Assembly (NCBI GenBank): GCA_011033025.1
Contig: WFMF01000024.1
Span: 806,001-870,000, forward strand
Source of the DNA: Beroe forskalii
Taxonomy: Eukaryota; Ctenophora; Nuda; Beroida; Beroidae
Reading direction: 5' to 3'
DNA length: 64,000 bases
Positions 10,105 to 20,619 of this stretch are shown here, piece after piece; position 1 is the stretch's first letter, and every line of letters starts with the position of its first letter. Below the pieces are notes generated by a model. That model was not told the DNA's origin. It did no database searches and saw nothing but the letters and a program-made list of their open reading frames with translations. The position numbers and the translations under genes are program-made.

Positions 10105-11931
10105 CCCAGTGACAGAACACAGTCAGCACCTCGCCGATCCCAAATTTCAGGAGTACCAAATCACGTCTTCCATCACCGGCATAGTTTTTCCCGAAATTAT
10201 ACCTTATCAATTTTGTATCGTCTCACAGCATGAATCTACTTAGCGAGTGTGTTTCGTTCATTGATTTTTTTATGTACTTTAGAGGCGTAAGACGAACACG
10301 CAGACAATATAGAGCCCTGCGCGAGCAGGGCTCTATATAATATTTAAATGTCGACAGCGAAGCTGGAGACAATTAAATGATTTAGAGTGCGAGGCGAAGC
10401 GAAGATGAGCCGAGTGCTCTAAATCATATTTCTGCGGTGAGTTTGAGCCTCTAAAGTACTATTATAGTAGTCGAACGGTGTACACAAGACACACCCTGTA
10501 CACAACAAGCACACATTACCTTATATGGTAATAATAAAAAATGCTTGTTTACACAAAAACAAAAAGCGCATAACTCAGCCGTTTTTGAGCAATTTTGATC
10601 AAATTTTCAGGATATTACGGGCAAGATATGACCAATATAATCCTGGAGTAGCTAACATTTTGACCTCCAGAAATCGAGATATGACAAATAAACTGGTGTT
10701 TTGTTTTAAAGTTACCGCTTAATAAGTGGCTTTTCGGTCATAACTCCGCTTCTGGAGCTCAAAAATGAATCTAAACTTCACTGAGATGTTGCTTATATCT
10801 AGCTCTAAATATCCTGAAAGTTTCATCAAGTTTGCTCAAAAAAACCTCGGAGATATGCACGTTTTTGTAACGCAAATACAAAGGTCGCATAGATTAACAT
10901 TTAAAGTTGTAAGTCATAACAGACACATGATATAAAACGCGTGTAGAACACGACTCTACGCATATAGTACTACCCTTTAAATCGGTCAAAACTTGTCGTG
11001 AGACTACTATATAGCGATTACGTATTTCTGTGCGCTGGGTATGAAATACATGCCACATAATCAAAAGCCGAGGTATTTGTGGTGATTGCCTTGCTGATCA
11101 GATATCAGACAAGTATAAGAACCTTAGTTACGGCACTGACAATAGTGAAAGATGATAATTTTAAATTCACGTATAAACATTTTTCTTGTGTTTGAAAAAT
11201 GAGTGTAATTAAGCAAAGAGTTGTGAACTAATGACATCAAAATACCGTCAAAATGTCGTAGTCCATCGCAACGAAAAGTTTTGCAGCTATCAGATAATGT
11301 CTTCACACTCAGATCAGTGTTTTTCAACTTTCAGAGCGGTGACGTGATTTCAGATCACGTCTGCACGCTCAGATCAGCATTTTGCCACGCTCAGCGCGGA
11401 GACGTGATTTTCAAATCACGTCTCCGCTCTGAAAGTGGCAAAACACTGATCTGAGTATGAATACATTATCTGATGGCTGCAAAACTTTTCGTTGCGATGG
11501 ACTATGATATTTTGACGGTCTTTTGATGTCATTAGTTCACAATTCTTAGCTTAATTACGCTTATTATTCAAACACAAGGAAAATGCTGAGAGTGGTAAAA
11601 CGCTGATCTGAGAGTGCAGACGTGATATGAAATCACGTTTCATTCTCATAAGTCATTGCGGGAACTATAACGACATTTTCTGACCAATATCGATTCCAAG
11701 GCCGTGCCTACGTTTTTAAGATATGATAACGTGCCGTTCGAAATGGTGTATTCATGCAACGACGAAATTTGGTGAAATTGCCAATGTCATGAATGTTGAA
11801 TCGCCCTTTTGCGTCCAAAGCTATTATATAGTGATTATGATTATCGTTAATTTTTCGCCAAAATCACGTCTGGAGAAGGCCGACTTGTCGCCACGCTGAG
11901 CGTGGCAGATCAGCAGTGTTCTGTCACTGGG
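10105..11931. mobile_element. 1,827-bp non-autonomous DNA transposon with perfect 8-bp target duplication
   Basis: Inverted ends CCCAGTGACAGAACAC (10105-10120) and GTGTTCTGTCACTGGG (11916-11931). The target duplication AATCCACC is exact at 10097-10104 and 11932-11939. Removing the element plus one duplication restores the LTR sequence of the other copies. An 8-bp duplication fits hAT, P, Merlin and some other superfamilies; I cannot decide. The interior has a 13-bp-stem hairpin at 10308-10337 and a large inverted repeat at 11170-11585, but no transposase. Confidence 0.85.
11170..11585. repeat. Large imperfect inverted repeat inside the transposon
   Basis: Arms of about 160-180 bp (11170-11350 and 11405-11585) face each other. 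The left includes GTTGTGAACTAATGACATCA and CCATCGCAACGAAAAGTTTT; the right includes their complements. The loop contains further GACGTGATTT/AAATCACGTC words. It may be a nested foldback or a subterminal structure of the host transposon. Confidence 0.7.
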
Positions 11932-12004
11932 AATCCACCAAAGACTTGTCTCCCCCTATAGACTTGTTTATAACGACTCGAGGGAGAGAGGGTACCTACT
12001 CGGC

Positions 12005-12704
12005 CTCCGGCAGACCCGCCCAGCACAACCCAGGGACGGTGAACTCTGGCTACCCAGAGAACACAAGAGAGAAGTGGGTGTGATCTGGCTACCCAGAGAA
12101 CACAAGAGAGAAGTGGGTGTGATCTGGCTACCCAGAGAACACAAGAGAGAAGTGGGTGTGATTTGGCTACCCAGAGAACACAAGAGAGAAGTGGGTGTGA
12201 TCTGGCTACCCAGACTCCAGAGAACACAAGAGAGAAGTGGGTGTGATCTGGCTACCCAGAGAACACAAGAGAGAAGTGGGTGTGATCTGGCTACCCAGAC
12301 TCCAGAGAACACAAGAGAGAAGTGGGTGTGATCTGGCTACCCAGAGAACACAAGAGAGAAGTGGGTGTGATCTGGCTACCCAGACTCCAGAGAACACAAG
12401 AGAGAAGTGGGTGTGACCTGGCTACCCATAAAACACAGGAGAGAAGTGGGTGTGATCTGGCTACCCAGAGAACACAAGAGCCACTGAGAGGTGAGTGTGA
12501 TCTGGCTACCCAGAAAGCACGACAGGGATGGGTGTATTCTGGCTACCCAGATAGTACACGAGAGAGGGAGAAGTGAACTCCCCCGATCCGGAGAAATGGG
12601 AACAGGACTTTTTGTATTTATTAGTGGAATTTGTTCTTATTTTAGAATTTTTATATGATTTTGCAAGGTGCAAGCAGGGGCTTGCAAATTGTTTTGAGGG
12701 GGAG
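12005..12704 (+). mobile_element. LTR-like unit, second interior with 39-bp array
   Basis: Leader CGGCAGACCCGCCCAGCAC, then the 39-bp array (12045 to about 12572). Some units carry an extra ACTCCAG. Then CACGACAGGGATGGGTG variants, a spacer, and the polypurine tract TTTTGAGGGGGAG before the LTR at 12705. Same organisation as 9222-9820 and 14635-15428. No protein domains. Confidence 0.65.
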
Positions 12705-13051
12705 TGTAGAGTTAGATATAGTTTGAGTCATACTTAGGATTATTGGGCTAGTGCGCGCGTCTGAAAATCCTATTCAAATTTTAGGCCACGTATTTCTGAG
12801 TTGTTTTGTCTATGAAAATGAAAGTGAAAGTTTTGTCCGAGTGAAATGTTTTGACGCTGCGCATTTTATTTTGGCTTCTATAGGTTATATGTTTTGTCCG
12901 AGAGTTAAAAGTTTCTAGTGACGTTTTCGATATATAGTTCTGATGATTACTCTAGTAGACTACCATTGCTGTTACCAAAAAGCTATCAAAGACTTGTCTC
13001 CCCCTATAGACTTGTTTATAACGACTCGAGGGAGAGAGGGGGAACTAGGCC
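12705..13051 (+). mobile_element. LTR-like repeat, third copy of the tandem set
   Basis: TGTAGAGTTAGATATAG to about GGAACTAGGCC; uninterrupted. It is followed at 13052-13395 by CATCCCAAGAGAGACGTC and about 340 bp that also follow the LTR at 15429-15773. That downstream block is either part of the same element or a co-duplicated flank. Then the host sequence TTCTTCTCACAAACGAAAC resumes. Confidence 0.6.
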
Positions 13052-13851
13052 ATCCCAAGAGAGACGTCGATCTTAGACGCTGGGTTCAGTGCGGTGAAGC
13101 CTGATTGGGAACTAGTTTTGTGAGTATCCCAGAGAGACTCAGATAAATAATTCGTGTGAGCGTGAAGATTAATTGTGATTAATATTAACGGATTATTCAT
13201 TTGCCAATGAGCAGTACTTTGTTATGATTGAATATCTCATGTAATTTATATCGTTCCGTTTACAGATTTATGTTTCATTCATTTTATAGTGTTTTCCTGG
13301 TCAGATATTGGTTAAGGGAAGTTCCATCGAAGTATAAGTGATTGCCTGTATAACTGATTGAGCATAAAAGTAAGCCACTTATACAAAAAGTTCTTCTCAC
13401 AAACGAAACGAGATATTTGTTATTTGTCAAATCAGTGAAATTAAAAGAGACAATATGTGGAAGTAATGCCACGGGACAAATAGCAAGTGTCCACTGTCAC
13501 CGGCCCCCTTCTCACCATACCAAATACTTGTTCGGACGGGACCGGATTAGAACACTGTTTTAAAAGGCAATAGTCTTCTGTTGCTCCCACAATGCACACC
13601 CTGACGAGCTGAGAACTGTTGAGAGCACTATTGAGAAATGACTGCAATAAATATTCTTTCTACAGTGTAGAACCTGTATTTATATTTTTATAGCTCGATT
13701 ACTATGGAATGAAACTTAACTAAATTTTACTAAATTTTACTAACCATCGCAGCACTGACAATTGTCAGGTCTTGATCAGCTTGGAAGAGAGATTTAAATG
13801 AGTTGTGATTTGAAAAAAAACTGTAATTATTACATGTAATTATTATAACAT

Positions 13852-14055
13852 GGATAACGCTGCTGAGCCTTCTCAAGAGCTACCTCGATATCAGATAACG
13901 AAGCTAACTAGCTTCATAGGAGTAGAAAGATACCACACAAGACTGCTCATAGAAGTGAGACGTGAAAAACGTCCGGAGCAGCTGCAGAAATCAGAATCAG
14001 GAGCGAGAAAAACGAAAAAAAGTGTTAATATCATAAATTACAATATTTTCCATTA
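13852..14055 (+). pseudogene. MDNAA module, copy at 13.9 kb
   Basis: ATG at 13852 (MDNAAEPSQELPRYQITK); the frame stays open for 67 codons to TAA. The last part (SVNIINYNIFH) comes from the insertion that begins at 14023, so the natural C-terminal part of the module has been displaced. No recognised family. Confidence 0.35.
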
Positions 14056-14284
14056 ATATAATTTCTTATATTATTTTATATCAATTTATTGAGTTCCATT
14101 ATAAGTTTCTGATCAAGTTATTACCAAATTTGACTCTTTGAATCCAATGATTGAATTCAATGATTCATTCTGGTGAGAAGGGTTATCTCCCCAGTATGAT
14201 GTTCCTCCAATGTTATTGTGAAGTGTTAGGTAACTAAGAGCGGTAATTGTGAGCTCTTCAAGATAGTAAATAGTGGAACTGATG

Positions 14285-14634
14285 TGTAGAGTTAGATATA
14301 GTTTGAGTCATACTAAGGATTATTGGGCTTGCGCGCACGTCTGAAAATCCTATTCATATTTTAGGCCACGTATTTCTGAGTTGTTTTGCCTATGAAAATG
14401 AAAGTGAAAGTTTTGTCCGAGTGAAATGTTTTGACGCTGCGCATTTTATTTTGGCTTCTAGGTTATATGTCTTGTCCGAGAGTTAAAAGTTTCTAGTGAC
14501 GTTTTCGATATATAGTTCTGATGATTACTCTAGTATACTACCATTGCTGTTACCAAAAAGCTATCAAACTTCAAAGACTTGTCTCCCCCTATAAACTTGT
14601 TTATAACGACTCGAGGGAGAGAGGGAACTCGGCC
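14285..14634 (+). mobile_element. LTR-like repeat (5' member of pair)
   Basis: TGTAGAGTTAGATATAG start. It contains CCCCCTATAAACTTG (TATA-like) and ends near GGAACTCGGCC. It is nearly identical to 15429-15773 apart from a small insertion, CAAACTTCAAAG versus CAAAG. Confidence 0.6.
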
Positions 14635-15428
14635 TCCGGCAGACCCGCCCAGCACAACCCAGGGACGGTGAACTCTAGCTCCAGAGAACACAAGAGAAGT
14701 GGGTGTGTTCTGGCTACCCAGAGAACACAAGAGAGAAGTGGGTGTGATCTGGCTACCCAGAGAACACAAGAGAGAAGTGGGTGTGATCTGGCTACCCAGA
14801 GAACACAAGAGAGAAGTGGGTGTGATCTGGCTACCCAGAGAACACAAGAGAGAAGTGGGTGTGATCTGGCTACCCAGAGAACACAAGAGAGAAGTGGGTG
14901 TGATCTGGCTACCGAGAGAACACAAGAGAGAAGTGGGTGTGATCTGGCTACCCAGACTCCAGAGAACACAAGAGAGAAGTGGGTGTGATCTGGCTACCCA
15001 GAGAACACAAGAGAGAAGTGGGTGTGATCTGGCTACCCAGAGAACACAAGAGAGAAGTGGGTGTGATCTGGCTACCAGAGAACAAGAGAGAAGGTGGTGT
15101 GATCTGGCTACCCAGAAAACACAAGAGAGAAGTGGGTGTGATCTGGCTACCCAGAGAACACAAGAGAGAAGTGGGTGTGATCTGGCTACCCAGAGAACAC
15201 AAGAGCAACTGAGAGGTGAGTGTGATCTGGCTACCCAGAAAGCACGACAGAGATGGGTGTATTCTGGCTACCCAGAGTACACGACAGAGGGAGAAGTGAA
15301 CTCCCGCGATCCGGAGAAATGGGAACAGGACTTTTTTTTATTTTTTAGTGGGATTTGTTTTGATTTTAGAATTTTTATATGATTTTGCAAGGTGCAAGCA
15401 GGGGCTTGCAAATTGTTTTAAGGGGGAG
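14635..15428 (+). repeat. 39-bp minisatellite interior with polypurine tract
   Basis: The longest of the three arrays, about fourteen units between 14700 and 15293. One damaged unit sits at 15074-15108 (ACCAGAGAACAAGAGAGAAG). The interior ends with TTTTAAGGGGGAG at 15416-15428. Because 39 is divisible by three, frames up to 227 codons on one strand and 131 on the other are open with 13-residue periods (REHKREVGVIWLP). These should not be annotated as proteins. Confidence 0.85.
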
Positions 15429-15773
15429 TGTAGAGTTAGATATAGTTTGAATCATACTTAGGATTATTGGGCTTGTGCGCGCGTCTGAAAATCCTATTCA
15501 AATTTTAGGCCACGTATTTCTGAGTTGTTTTGTCTATGAAAATGAAAGTGAAAGTTTTGTCCGAGTGAAATGTTTTGACGCTGCGCATTTTATTTTGGCT
15601 TCTAGGTTATATGTCTTGTCCGAGAGTTAAAAGTTTCTAGTGACGTTTTCGATATATAGTTCTGATGATTACTCTAGTATACTACCATTGCTGTTACCAA
15701 AAAGCTATCAAAGACTTGTCTCCCCCTATAAACTTGTTTATAACGACTCGAGGGAAAGAGGGGGAACTCGGCC
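15429..15773 (+). mobile_element. LTR-like repeat (3' member of pair)
   Basis: Directly follows the polypurine tract and starts TGTAGAGTTAGATATAG, the usual position and TG start of a 3' LTR. The shared region ends near GGAACTCGGCC, without a usual CA end. Confidence 0.6.
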
Positions 15774-16095
15774 ATCCCGAGAGAGACGTCGATCTTAGAC
15801 GAATAGACGCTGGGTTCAGTGTGGTGAAGCCTGAGTGGGAACTAGTTTTGTGAGTATCCCAGAGAGACTCAGATAAATAATTCGTGTGAGCGTGAAGATT
15901 AATTGTGATTAATATTAACGGATTATTTATTTGCCTATGAGCAGTACTTTGTTATGTTTGAATATCTCATGTAATTTATATCGTTCTGTTTACAGATTTA
16001 TGTTTCATTCATTTTATAGTGTTTTCCTGGTCAGATATTGGTTAGGGGAAGTTCCATCGAAGTATAAGTGATTGCCTATATAACTGATTGAGCAT

Positions 16096-17830
16096 AAAAG
16101 TTCTTCTGACAAACGAAACGAGATATTTGTTATTTGTCAAATCAGTGAGATTAAAGGGCCATGTGGAAGTAATGCCACTGGAAAACTAGCAGGTGTCCAC
16201 TGTCCCCGGCCCCCTTCTCACCATACCCCGAACTTGGTAGGGACCGGATTCAAAGACTGCTTTTCGATTATTTGATTTCTTGTATTTACCTACATTATTA
16301 ATGGGCATATCGAATCCCTTTCCATATTATCCCTTTCCATATTATCCCTTACCATATTATCATCCCTTTCCAGATTGTTGCATTCATTGAAGACGGCTCA
16401 CGACTGAGTCTTTTCGTTTCAAGTAGAAAGCTTGCCTTTCGCCAACGAACGAATATTTGAAGTTTTGAAATTTATCTCAAAATAGACAAATAAGAGGTGT
16501 TGATTGAAGGAGTTTCCGGATAATTTCCAGTTGGGGCCGATTTCTGCCAATCAGAGCCCTCTGAGGGAGACCCGTGACTCTTGCAGTCAGCTCCTCCCTG
16601 ATACCACAGTGGATTTGGTATCCCTCAAAGGGTTTTTTTTAAAGTACTTGCGAGACTAATTAGCAACCTCTTGTTGAAGACCTAAGATGGGGAACACAGT
16701 ACAGTAGTTGAGCTGGTATCGTGAACCCAGCGCCACCTTAAATCCCCTTTAATTTTGACAAAATATACAAATAAATGAGCGAAAGCCCACACTCCTACAA
16801 GGAGACTTGGCAATTCGCATAAGTGCCAAGATCAGCCCCTGCAGATTGAACTGTGTCACCACAACCTTTGAATAGCAGTCAATTTTTCCCAACCATAAAA
16901 AACACAAAAACAGCAAAAGAAAACAAAAGAATGGAAATGGACATTAAAAATGAACATGGACATTGAAAATGAACATGGGTATGGGCATGAAGAGAAACCC
17001 CACAGTCAAACAGTAATATTCCTTGATCTCGTACTGATGCTCTCTCTTGGGAGCAGTGTATACGCGTTCTAAATAATGTAATTGAAGTTTATAATTATCA
17101 CTAATTAAAGAAAGGAATTAAAGAATTAAGGTGGACAAAACCAGCACAACCAAAGTCAGGATTGGATGGACTGCGCTCAGCTTCGAGATCTGGAGATCAG
17201 GAGCTGAGCTGCTGAGTCTATATCATGGGTAACACTGCTTAGTATTCTCAAGAGAGTAGTATGTCATGCCCTCTTAAACCGCCAAGCATCGTTAAAGTCA
17301 CGTAATACACTGAAGAAAAACGGTGCAGTTTTCTGTATCTTTGAAAACGGGGTAGCGAGACTGAAACTGAAAGAGATAGTGAGTACCTATTTTGTTCAGT
17401 TCAATAATTAATAATATCAGAATTATGAAATATTCTTTTTCTATTTTTGGATATGGCTTGTAGTACCATCATATGGAACTTTGAAACTGAATACAGATTA
17501 TTTCAGTTTCATATAAAACTATATCATTAAGTATAAGAAATCTCAAATTCAGAATTAACAATTGGTCGCGCAATGATGTCGCCGATGAGAGCAGAAACCT
17601 TGAAGTACGCTTAGGAGTAGCGAACCCACCATTTCCACGTACAATAGTGGAGTGGGCAGGCCATCGTTTGTACGATGGAGACGAAGAGATATTGCTGTGA
17701 GGGAAGGGCTGGGTCAGTAGAAGAAGAAGAATTCACATGGTCAAATTACATTCGTAATGACAGACCCTATAATTATAAAAGTTTGAAAACAAAAGTTGAA
17801 TATTAGAAATGTATGGAAGGGCCAAAGAAA
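16096..17830. other. Decayed array sequence and dispersed repeats
   Basis: Holds a host-repeat fragment (GGGACCGGATTCAAAGACTG, about 16240) and CTTTCCATATTATCC repeats near 16318-16360. The block at 16495-16640 recurs at 34670-34790 (ATCAGAGCCCTCTGAGGGAG). A module Z remnant is near 17030. A decayed MDNAA copy begins ATGGGTAACACTGCTTAG at about 17226, with an immediate stop. No intact gene. Confidence 0.4.
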
Positions 17831-17844
17831 TACTTATGGTAAAG

Positions 17845-18015
17845 GGACACTTGACCCCCCGACATTACATCCCCCGACATTACATCCCCCGACACTACAT
17901 CCCCCGACATTACAACCCCTACTACAGTACTGTAAATCTATAGAGGAAAGCGGGGGGTCAAACGGCGCAGTTCGACGATTGCTGCGACATTTGACCACCC
18001 CCCCCCCGACATTGC
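17845..18015. repeat. Minisatellite of CCCCGACATTACATC units with inverted partner
   Basis: Four direct 15-bp-like units at about 17855-17925. GGGGGGTCAAACG (17952) and TTTGACCACCCCCCC (17990) are in inverted arrangement, then a last CCCCCGACATTGCATTCCCC. Open frames here are repeat artefacts. Confidence 0.6.
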
Positions 18016-18224
18016 ATTCCCCGATGGGTACCCAAAAGGGTACCCAAAAAAACAAACAGAGTACAGACCCGGACCTTGATGCACAAGAGTAAAAGGAGGA
18101 AATGGAAACAGGAAAATGGAAAAGTTGATCGGCACAAACTTGCACAAGTTAACAATCTGAGTCCTGCTCAGTATGAAATGGGTTAATGATCAAACGCCGG
18201 AGCGATAGTTGATACCAATAATAG

Positions 18225-18602
18225 TGCTTTTGTTACTTCAACATCCTATGTACTTGTCCAAACCTTCTAGATGAGCAGGGCATTGGATGAGTAGTATAAG
18301 AGGTAGAGGACTCAACATGATAGTAGGTACAAGCAGACAGCGGCTAATGAATAGCCACCCAGAAGATCCTGAAATTAACATCTTTTGTTAAAACCAGGCG
18401 GGCACCAGCGTGTTCATCACTGTCACTACTTTCATTAAAAGCACTACCGATGATAGTGCTTTTAATACTTCAACATCCTATGTACTTGTCCAAACCTTCT
18501 AGATGAGCAGGGCATTGGATCGGTAGTATAAGAGGTAGAGGAATCAACATGATAGTAGGTATTAGCTGAAAGCGGTTGATGAATAGCCACCCAGAAGATC
18601 CA
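18225..18602 (+). repeat. Two direct copies of a 148-bp repeat
   Basis: Copies at about 18225-18372 and 18455-18602 share TACTTGTCCAAACCTTCTAG and AATAGCCACCCAGAAGATCC. A third is at 35050-35175. They resemble, at greater distance, the spacer that precedes the MDNAA module in the large array (compare 37340-37430). Confidence 0.6.
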
Positions 18603-18999
18603 AAACCAGGCGGGCGCCAGTGTTTTCATCACTGTCAAGGATTGCCCCAGAGAATAGAAGGAAAACGGTGTTTAGATCCAACAACAGCAAAAGAACAGCT
18701 GCATACTGCAGGCAAATAGGTGGCACAATGTGTCCAAAATAAGAAGTGAAGAGAGCCCTAGACATCCATCATTCCAGCTATCTGGACCCCTGAATGAACA
18801 ATAGTAAGAACTATAAGCATTTAAATGTATTTATAGAAGTATGGAACACTGAAAAACAGCCCTACTTGCATCAATGTTCATATCAAACATTAACCGTTAT
18901 TGATGTGGATGAAAACTTTCTTTTATTTTTGAGTAAGAATCAACAATAGGGAAACCATGTATTACCCTTCCAGAAAATAGAAAACGCCGGAGCAGACAA

Positions 19000-19600
19000 C
19001 AGCAGGAGATCAGCAAGAAAGTGAGAGCAATATGTGGCATGGAAGCCACACCAGACTGGAGGGCTACACCATCATACCACACACCCCGGTTTACACAGAC
19101 ATTCAACAGTATCTGGACATCAGTATTCTGAACTATAGTCGAAGACACTTGGAGGTGAACAGGATAAGAGGCTCCATGAACCCCCTCAACCCACAGAACT
19201 TAGCTACCATCTCTGATAGGGCGGCAGGTATTCTCAGGAATCCCCAAGAGTTCGCATAAGAGTTCGCAAGGAGAGGAGTTGGAAAGGGGACTCCTTTAAG
19301 TGTTCAGGAAGAGCTCTTGTCATTCAGGACAAATGTCGTGGTGACGATTACTCAAACACTCAGGACTTGGAAAGTGGAAACCCCAGAGACTGGAGTTCAC
19401 CCATGGAAAAGGAAATTGCAGATAAAAATGGTGTTCAAACCTGCTCTGTCAGCAGTAGAGAGAGCTAGGGATGTTTATATTCCCACAGGAGGGAAAATAA
19501 GAAAGGGCTATAAGCATCAACACACGGCTGATACGCTGGAAAACAGCTTTACTGGCATTAATGTTCATTGGAAACATTAACCAATTTTCATGTGCATGAA
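19000..19600 (+). pseudogene. Module M, first copy of an unrecognised coding module
   Basis: Frame at 19032-19259 reads MWHGSHTRLEGYTIIPHTP and continues IRGSMNPLNPQNLATISDRA. After a frame change, EELLSFRTNVVVTITQTLRT and KMVFKPALSAVERARDV follow to about 19580. The same order of peptides recurs at 20980, 21640, 23340, 36235 and 36940, so it descends from a real gene. Frames are broken in most copies. No domain recognised. Confidence 0.35.
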
Positions 19601-19674
19601 ATCTTTAGCAAATTTCAATAGTAATAGGGCAACAATCTAAAGCTATCCCAAATTTCACATTATAAATTTCAATA

Positions 19675-20600
19675 AAACGAGGAGATGTGGGGGACTCGAG
19701 GCCTCCCAGATATCACTTCTGTGAAAATTGTAACATTGTTCTAGAAGAGAACGAGGGCGCTGGTGAATTAAGTAAGTTAGCAGGGGAATCAACGTTGGGG
19801 TAGGCACTGGCTGACAACCAGTCGAATGGGCACCAAGGAGAGATAGCCACGAATTAGCATCTTTGGCTCATATCAGATAGACACCAGGGTGTTCATTACT
19901 ACTTTGACAAAGGCAATAGTATAACAATAGTACTAATGTTTATAATAGAGTAATAACGAGGGAGGAAGAGATGCATAAGAGACATACCCCAAACACGTTT
20001 GGAAGAGACCAGATTTGAAGACTGCTTTTTTAGATTATTCAACTTCGTTACTGTATTTATTTATTTATTTGTATATTTCGAATTCTTTTCAATATTATTT
20101 TTTTACTCTGAAAGTCTGAAGTAGTACTGTGAATTTTGTAATAATTTTGTAATAATATTATCCTCTGACTCAATTTGAGAGCTCTGGAGCTCTAACCCCA
20201 CCAAGTGATCACATTCAAGGTTTGAACAGGCATGGAACCTTTTTCTGCTGTCATAGTTACAAACATGAACAAGCAATTGAACTCAAGTCATAACAATTCA
20301 GTTTAGAGAAATGATGGCAAACCTTAGTGGTGCTAAATGCCAAGCGATATAGGGAGACAGTCATCAGTCAGGACCATGTCCCTACCGTTGCTGTGACTGT
20401 TATGATGCAGTTAGCACAGAGAATATTCAAAGTCAATAACTGGGTATAATAGCTAATTTGGATTAAGAGTTGCTGTATGTCAATAACTGGTTGTAGATGG
20501 GTGCATTTCCAGTTATAAATTTCTAGTTTCCAGCTAACCAGTATCATACTAACATTAGTAGTGAACACTTCGGCATTGAAGTTCAAGTTTATCCAGTTTC
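19675..20600 (+). repeat. Array spacer and truncated unit (copy 0)
   Basis: AATAAAACGAGGAGATGTGG, then CTCGAGGCCTCCCAGATATC, the spacer that also precedes MDNAA modules at 23815 and 37230. The unit is cut short: the MDNAA module is missing, and only a stretch like its 3' part (AGACCAGATTTGAAGACTGC, about 20010) remains. Confidence 0.5.
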
Positions 20601-20619
20601 TTTTAATTTTAATTGATAA

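Larger units (their letters stand above)
9821..12004 (+). mobile_element. LTR-like repeat, split by a DNA transposon
   Basis: LTR copy starting TGTAGAGTTAGATATAG right after the polypurine tract. It runs to 10104, is interrupted by the element at 10105-11931, and resumes at 11940 with AAGACTTGTCTCCCCC to about 12004. It includes TATA-like CCCCCTATAGAC. It is nearly identical to copies at 12705, 14285 and 15429, so amplification was recent. Confidence 0.65.
14023..16095 (+). mobile_element. Composite LTR-like insertion bounded by AAAAG
   Basis: The uninterrupted paralogue near 9055-9080 (CGAAAAAGTTCGTCTGAC) matches the left flank ending AAAAG (14018-14022) and the right flank beginning AAAAGTTCTTCTGAC (16096). 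This implies an insertion of 2,073 bp with a 5-bp duplication. It starts TGTTAATATCAT and ends TGATTGAGCAT. Inside, in order: 262 unique bases, an LTR copy (14285-14634), a 39-bp array, a second LTR copy (15429-15773) and 322 bases also seen after 13051. The inner LTR pair shows no duplication of its own. Confidence 0.55.

Noticed and set aside
14521-15382. Frames of 122-227 codons on both strands over the 39-bp arrays
   Set aside because: The period is exactly 13 codons, so any stop-free unit gives long frames in several phases. Similar frames occur in all three arrays.
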